Below are positions 5,863 to 8,414 of a stretch of 8,414 bases of DNA, piece by piece. The stretch comes from JAUIEH01 sp964483375 (lineage in GTDB: Bacteria > Pseudomonadota > Alphaproteobacteria > Caulobacterales > Maricaulaceae). The DNA is taken from positions 1 through 8,414 of the forward strand of contig CAZABJ010000080.1 of the NCBI GenBank assembly GCA_964483375.1, read 5' to 3'. Below the pieces are notes generated by a model, which saw only the letters and a list, made by a program, of their open reading frames with translations, was not told the DNA's origin and ran no database searches. A program made the translations under genes and the position numbers. Each line of letters begins with the position of its first letter. The first letter of the stretch is position 1.

Positions 5863-6309
5863 TCAGTCCGCGACGAACGCTTCGGCTTCGATTTCGATCA
5901 GCATGTCGGGGTCGATCAGCGCCACGACCTCCACCATCGCGGTCGCGGGCGGGTGCTCGCCGAACGCCTCGGCATGGGCGCGGCCGAATTCCTCCCACAG
6001 CGTGATGTCGGTGACATACATCCGGGTGCGCACCACATGGCGCAGCTCCGCCCCGACCTGGGCCAGAGCATCGGCGATGACGCCGATACAGCGTTGCGCC
6101 TGGCGATAAGGATCCCCCTTGGCGAACGCCACGCCATCCTCGCGCACGGGGGCCGTGCCGGAGACCCACACTTGGTTGCCGGCGCGAACCGCGCGGCAAT
6201 AGCCGACTCTGCCTTCCCAGGGTGTCACGGAATGAGCGCGTTGAAATCCGTCCGGCTGCAATGCGACCGCAGTCTTGCGCTCGCTGTTCTTCGCCGACGT
6301 AGGGTTCAT
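5863..6309 (-). CDS. Rid-family (YjgF/YER057c/UK114) protein lacking the RidA arginine
   Basis: This is a 148-residue member of the Rid/YjgF superfamily of trimeric small proteins. The pattern is YCRAVRAGNQVWVSGTAPV at about 37-55, GDPYRQAQRCIGVIADAL at about 65-82, VVRTRMYVTDI at 92-102 and MVEVVALIDPDMLIEIEAEA near the end. Authentic RidA enamine/imine deaminases carry an Arg in PAR before the VEV strand (Arg105 in E. coli). Here the same place reads PPATAMVEV, so Thr123 stands in for it, while the later Glu of IEIEA is kept. Deaminase activity on 2-aminoacrylate is therefore doubtful, and the substrate is unknown. The start at 6309 has a strong GGAGAGGAGAG upstream. The frame stays open further to 6639, but that extension overlaps metG and is Arg-rich shadow. 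The gene follows metG by 173 bp and precedes the DCC gene. Confidence 0.9.
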   Translation of the reverse strand: MNPTSAKNSERKTAVALQPDGFQRAHSVTPWEGRVGYCRAVRAGNQVWVSGTAPVREDGVAFAKGDPYRQAQRCIGVIADALAQVGAELRHVVRTRMYVTDITLWEEFGRAHAEAFGEHPPATAMVEVVALIDPDMLIEIEAEAFVAD

Positions 6310-6314
6310 TGCGC

Positions 6315-6325
6315 CTCTCCTCTCC
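6315..6325 (-). promoter_or_regulatory. Ribosome binding site fixing the Rid-family start
   Basis: GGAGAGGAGAG on the minus strand contains AGGAG 7 nt before the ATG at 6309. It rules out the longer in-frame start at 6639. Confidence 0.75.
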
Positions 6326-6482
6326 GTGCCGCCTCGGCGGTGCGTCGCGGCGCCCGCCCGCATCCGTCTCGCGAATTCGTGTCGGCGATTTCTCCGCTGA
6401 CCCGAGTTTCCGCGCTGTCTTAAAGCGCCGAGAGCGGACAGTCGAGCGAGACGAGGGCGGCGGGCCCGCGCAGTAGCCGCGC

Positions 6483-8198
6483 TTAGGCGGTCTCCGTTCC
6501 GCCGAACCGCGCGAGCCAATCTTCCACCTGAGCGTCTTCGACCTTGGCGAACAAAACCGGCGGCGACGCGATGCTCTGGCCAGGCGATAACAGGTGCAGC
6601 AAGCCGGGCCCCGTCGGCGTGGGCCAGTGGCGGTCGCATTCCGGCACGCCGAGGGCGTCGAGGATCGTCTTTGCCGTGTACGGAATAAACGGCTGGGCGA
6701 TGATCCCGAACACCGCGGCCAGGTTCAGCCCCGCGCGCACCCCGACCGCCGCCGCATCCGGGTCTGACTTGTACTTCACCCAGGGCTCGGCTCGGGTGAG
6801 ATACTCATTGCCCGCCGCCCAAATCGCTCGCGCCTCAGCGGCGGCTTTGCGAAACTCCATCGCATCCAGATGGGTGGTGAGCGCCGTCAAGCGTGTGCGG
6901 AGTTCCCCCTCAACCCAGTCTTCGTCGGCTCCGTTTTCAGGCGCGTCCGGCGCCCGACCGTCAAACTTTGAAACCGCATATTTGGTTATGCGATTGACGA
7001 AATTGCCCAATACGTTGGCGAGGTCGGAATTCACCGTGGCTTGGAAATGGGCCCAGGTGAACTCAGCGTCAGACCCTTCCGGCGCATTGGCGATGAGATG
7101 CCACCGCCAGGCGTCCGCCGGAAGCAGCTCCAGCGCCTGATCCATGAACACCCCGCGGTTCATGGACGTGGAGAACTTGCCCCCATACCAGGTCACCCAG
7201 TTGAAGGCCTTGAGCCTGTCGACCAGCTTCCACGGCTCGCCTGAACCCAGGATCGTAACGGGGAACGACACTGTGTGGAACGCCACATTGTCCTTGCCCA
7301 TGAACTGGACATAGCGGACGTCCTCCGCGCCCTTGTCCGTGCGCCACCAGCTCTCCCAGTCCCCGCCCGTCGCTTCGGCCCATTCCGCGGTGGCGGAAAT
7401 ATAGGCGATGGGCGCATCGAACCAGACATAGAAGACTTTGTTCTCAAACCCCGGCCGCGGCTCGCCCCGGCGCAACACCGGCACGCCCCAGGACAGGTCC
7501 CGCGTCATCGCCCGGTCCTGCAGTCCCTCATCGAGCCACTTCGTCGCGATGGAGCGGGCGAGCGGAGGCCACGCCTCCGCCGCGTCCACCCAGGCGCGCA
7601 GCCGATCGGTCATTGCGGACTGGCGCAGAAACAAATGGGCGGTCTCGCGCACTTCGAGGTCCCGAGACCCGGAAATGGCGGAGTAGGGGTCTTTCAGATC
7701 GATGGGATCAAGCAGCCGGCCGCAATTATCGCATTGGTCGCCGCGCGCACGCTCATAACCGCAATGGGGGCAGGTTCCCTCCACATAGCGGTCGGGCAAA
7801 AACCGGCCGTCTGCGTTGGAATAGACCTGACGCTGGCTCCGTTCCTCAAACAGCCCGTTATCTTCCAAAACATCAGCGAAATGCTGGGTCAGGGCGTGGT
7901 TCTGCGTGTTCGAAGAGCGGCCGAACCAATCATAAGACAGCCCGAAGCCGTCGCCGGCGCGCTTCTGAAGCGCGTGCTGCTCGTCGCAATAGGCCCGCAC
8001 GTCCATCCCAGCCTGGGCGGCGGCGAGCTCGGCGGGCGTGCCGTGTTCGTCGGTGGCGCAGATGTACAAGACCTCATGCCCGCAGAGCCGTTGAAAGCGC
8101 GCATACACGTCAGCGGGCAACATCGAGCCGGCGAGATTGCCCAGATGCTTGACGCCGTTGATGTAAGGCAGTGCGGAGGTGATGAGGATGCGGGCCAT
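6483..8198 (-). CDS. metG: Methionyl-tRNA synthetase (MetRS)
   Basis: This class Ia aminoacyl-tRNA synthetase of 571 residues charges tRNA-Met with methionine. The HIGH-type signature appears as KHLGN at 17-21 within ALPYINGVKHLGNLAGSMLP. Next is ICATDEHGTPAEL (46-58), part of the active site and connective region. A single zinc knuckle follows, CPHC at 143-146 and CDNC at 156-159. Then come VFYVWFDAPIAYI (255-267) and VRYVQFMGKDNVAFHTV (294-310). The KMSKS loop is KFSTS at 341-345. The anticodon-binding helical bundle runs from about 395 to 520. The protein ends without the EMAP/Trbp111 C-terminal domain found in E. coli MetRS. I recall this architecture from Rhodobacter-like alphaproteobacteria and, more distantly, archaea. 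The start at 8198 has AGGGA 7 nt upstream and matches the conserved beginning; the in-frame extension to 8321 is rejected. The Rid and DCC genes lie downstream. Confidence 0.96.
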   Translation of the reverse strand: MARILITSALPYINGVKHLGNLAGSMLPADVYARFQRLCGHEVLYICATDEHGTPAELAAAQAGMDVRAYCDEQHALQKRAGDGFGLSYDWFGRSSNTQNHALTQHFADVLEDNGLFEERSQRQVYSNADGRFLPDRYVEGTCPHCGYERARGDQCDNCGRLLDPIDLKDPYSAISGSRDLEVRETAHLFLRQSAMTDRLRAWVDAAEAWPPLARSIATKWLDEGLQDRAMTRDLSWGVPVLRRGEPRPGFENKVFYVWFDAPIAYISATAEWAEATGGDWESWWRTDKGAEDVRYVQFMGKDNVAFHTVSFPVTILGSGEPWKLVDRLKAFNWVTWYGGKFSTSMNRGVFMDQALELLPADAWRWHLIANAPEGSDAEFTWAHFQATVNSDLANVLGNFVNRITKYAVSKFDGRAPDAPENGADEDWVEGELRTRLTALTTHLDAMEFRKAAAEARAIWAAGNEYLTRAEPWVKYKSDPDAAAVGVRAGLNLAAVFGIIAQPFIPYTAKTILDALGVPECDRHWPTPTGPGLLHLLSPGQSIASPPVLFAKVEDAQVEDWLARFGGTETA

Positions 8199-8205
8199 CG
8201 GGCGG

Positions 8206-8210
8206 TCCCT
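8206..8210 (-). promoter_or_regulatory. Ribosome binding site fixing the metG start
   Basis: AGGGA on the minus strand is 7 nt from the ATG at 8198, which gives the expected MetRS N-terminus MARILITSALPY. Confidence 0.6.
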
Positions 8211-8243
8211 GCCTGCGGAGAGCGGAGGGCGCCTTTTGCCTGA

Positions 8244-8276
8244 GGCGCGCGGCCGCTGACAAGCCGGCTGCGCGCC
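8244..8276. repeat. Inverted repeat in the metG 5' region
   Basis: 11-bp arms at 8244-8254 and 8266-8276, with one non-Watson-Crick position, surround an 11-nt loop about 46 nt upstream of the metG ATG. In plus-strand RNA the odd position is a G-U wobble; in the metG transcript it is an A-C mismatch. It may be a leader hairpin or a protein-binding site in the divergent gap. GC bias makes chance repeats common here. Confidence 0.3.
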
Positions 8277-8369
8277 GCCTTCGTCATTCCCACGCGTGCA
8301 AGACGGCGCTGTCGGCGCCACTGTTACGCGGGCGCGCGGACGGACCGTGTCAAGCGAGGGAGGCGATCA

Positions 8370-8414
8370 ATGCGCGTGTTCGGGCTGACTATGGTTGCGG
8401 TGCTGGGGGCGGCC
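8370..8414 (+). CDS. Start of a probable exported protein (partial, cut by window edge)
   Basis: Only 15 codons are visible: MRVFGLTMVAVLGAA. The basic start followed by a hydrophobic Val/Leu/Ala run looks like a signal peptide. A strong ribosome site (GAGGGAGG at about 8356-8363) lies 6 nt before the ATG, which supports a real start. It is divergent from metG across 171 bp. The function cannot be told from the visible part. Confidence 0.6.
   Translation, partial: MRVFGLTMVAVLGAA

Noticed and set aside
6460..6469. Palindrome GCGGGCCCGC between metG and the Rid gene
   Set aside because: It is short with no loop or T-run, and is expected by chance at this GC content. The rest of the 173-bp gap shows nothing I can support.
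6310..6639. N-terminal extension of the Rid-family gene to 6639
   Set aside because: The extension overlaps the end of metG, is Arg/Ala-rich shadow sequence, and the strong ribosome site sits before ATG 6309.
7275..8243. Plus-strand frame of 322 codons opposite metG
   Set aside because: It is antisense to conserved MetRS motifs throughout, with no family signal. It is open because of GC-rich codon bias.
8199..8321. 41-codon N-terminal extension of MetRS
   Set aside because: The extension has no MetRS homology; the ribosome site and conserved start are at 8198.
1..8414. Search for a defence system, mobile element or CRISPR array
   Set aside because: There are no direct-repeat arrays, transposase or integrase motifs, or terminal inverted repeats with target duplications. 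Despite the tRNA, no attachment-site duplicate was seen in the window.

Overview
The window is GC-rich chromosomal DNA from an alphaproteobacterium. The evidence is codon use with G or C at most third positions, the MetRS subtype, the AidB-type acyl-CoA dehydrogenase and the Rid/DCC small proteins. A marine Caulobacterales/Maricaulales-like or Rhodobacterales-like organism would fit, but the genus cannot be fixed from sequence alone. Gene spacing is normal. I see no phage genes, transposase, insertion sequence, CRISPR array or recognisable defence cassette.

Left part (1-2005): a tRNA-Tyr(GUA) gene lies on the minus strand. Two strong GC-rich inverted repeats separate it from a minus-strand gene for a secreted DUF2807/GIN-type beta-solenoid protein with 19-20-residue repeats. 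Divergent from that gene is rlmB, a SpoU-family 23S rRNA 2'-O-methyltransferase.

Middle part (2006-5164, plus strand): a 145-residue protein of unknown function, then an inverted repeat, then an uncharacterised bitopic envelope protein with one membrane helix at each end. After these comes a long acyl-CoA dehydrogenase of the AidB branch.

Right part (5165-8198, minus strand): in transcription order, metG (methionyl-tRNA synthetase of the 'KFSTS' type without the C-terminal EMAP domain), a Rid-family protein lacking the RidA arginine, and a short DCC/DUF393 thiol-redox-like protein. Behind these, convergent with aidB, lies a 60-codon piece with no usable start that reads as the end of a LytTR DNA-binding domain; I interpret it as a decayed regulator. 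At the right edge (8370 onward) a plus-strand gene with a secretion-signal-like N-terminus begins divergently from metG and is cut by the window.

Functionally the window mixes translation genes (tRNA-Tyr, RlmB, MetRS) with small stress or redox-type proteins and envelope proteins of unknown role. I found no convincing new multi-gene system. The items most worth a second look are the LytTR remnant, the double-anchored envelope protein and the Arg-to-Thr Rid protein.
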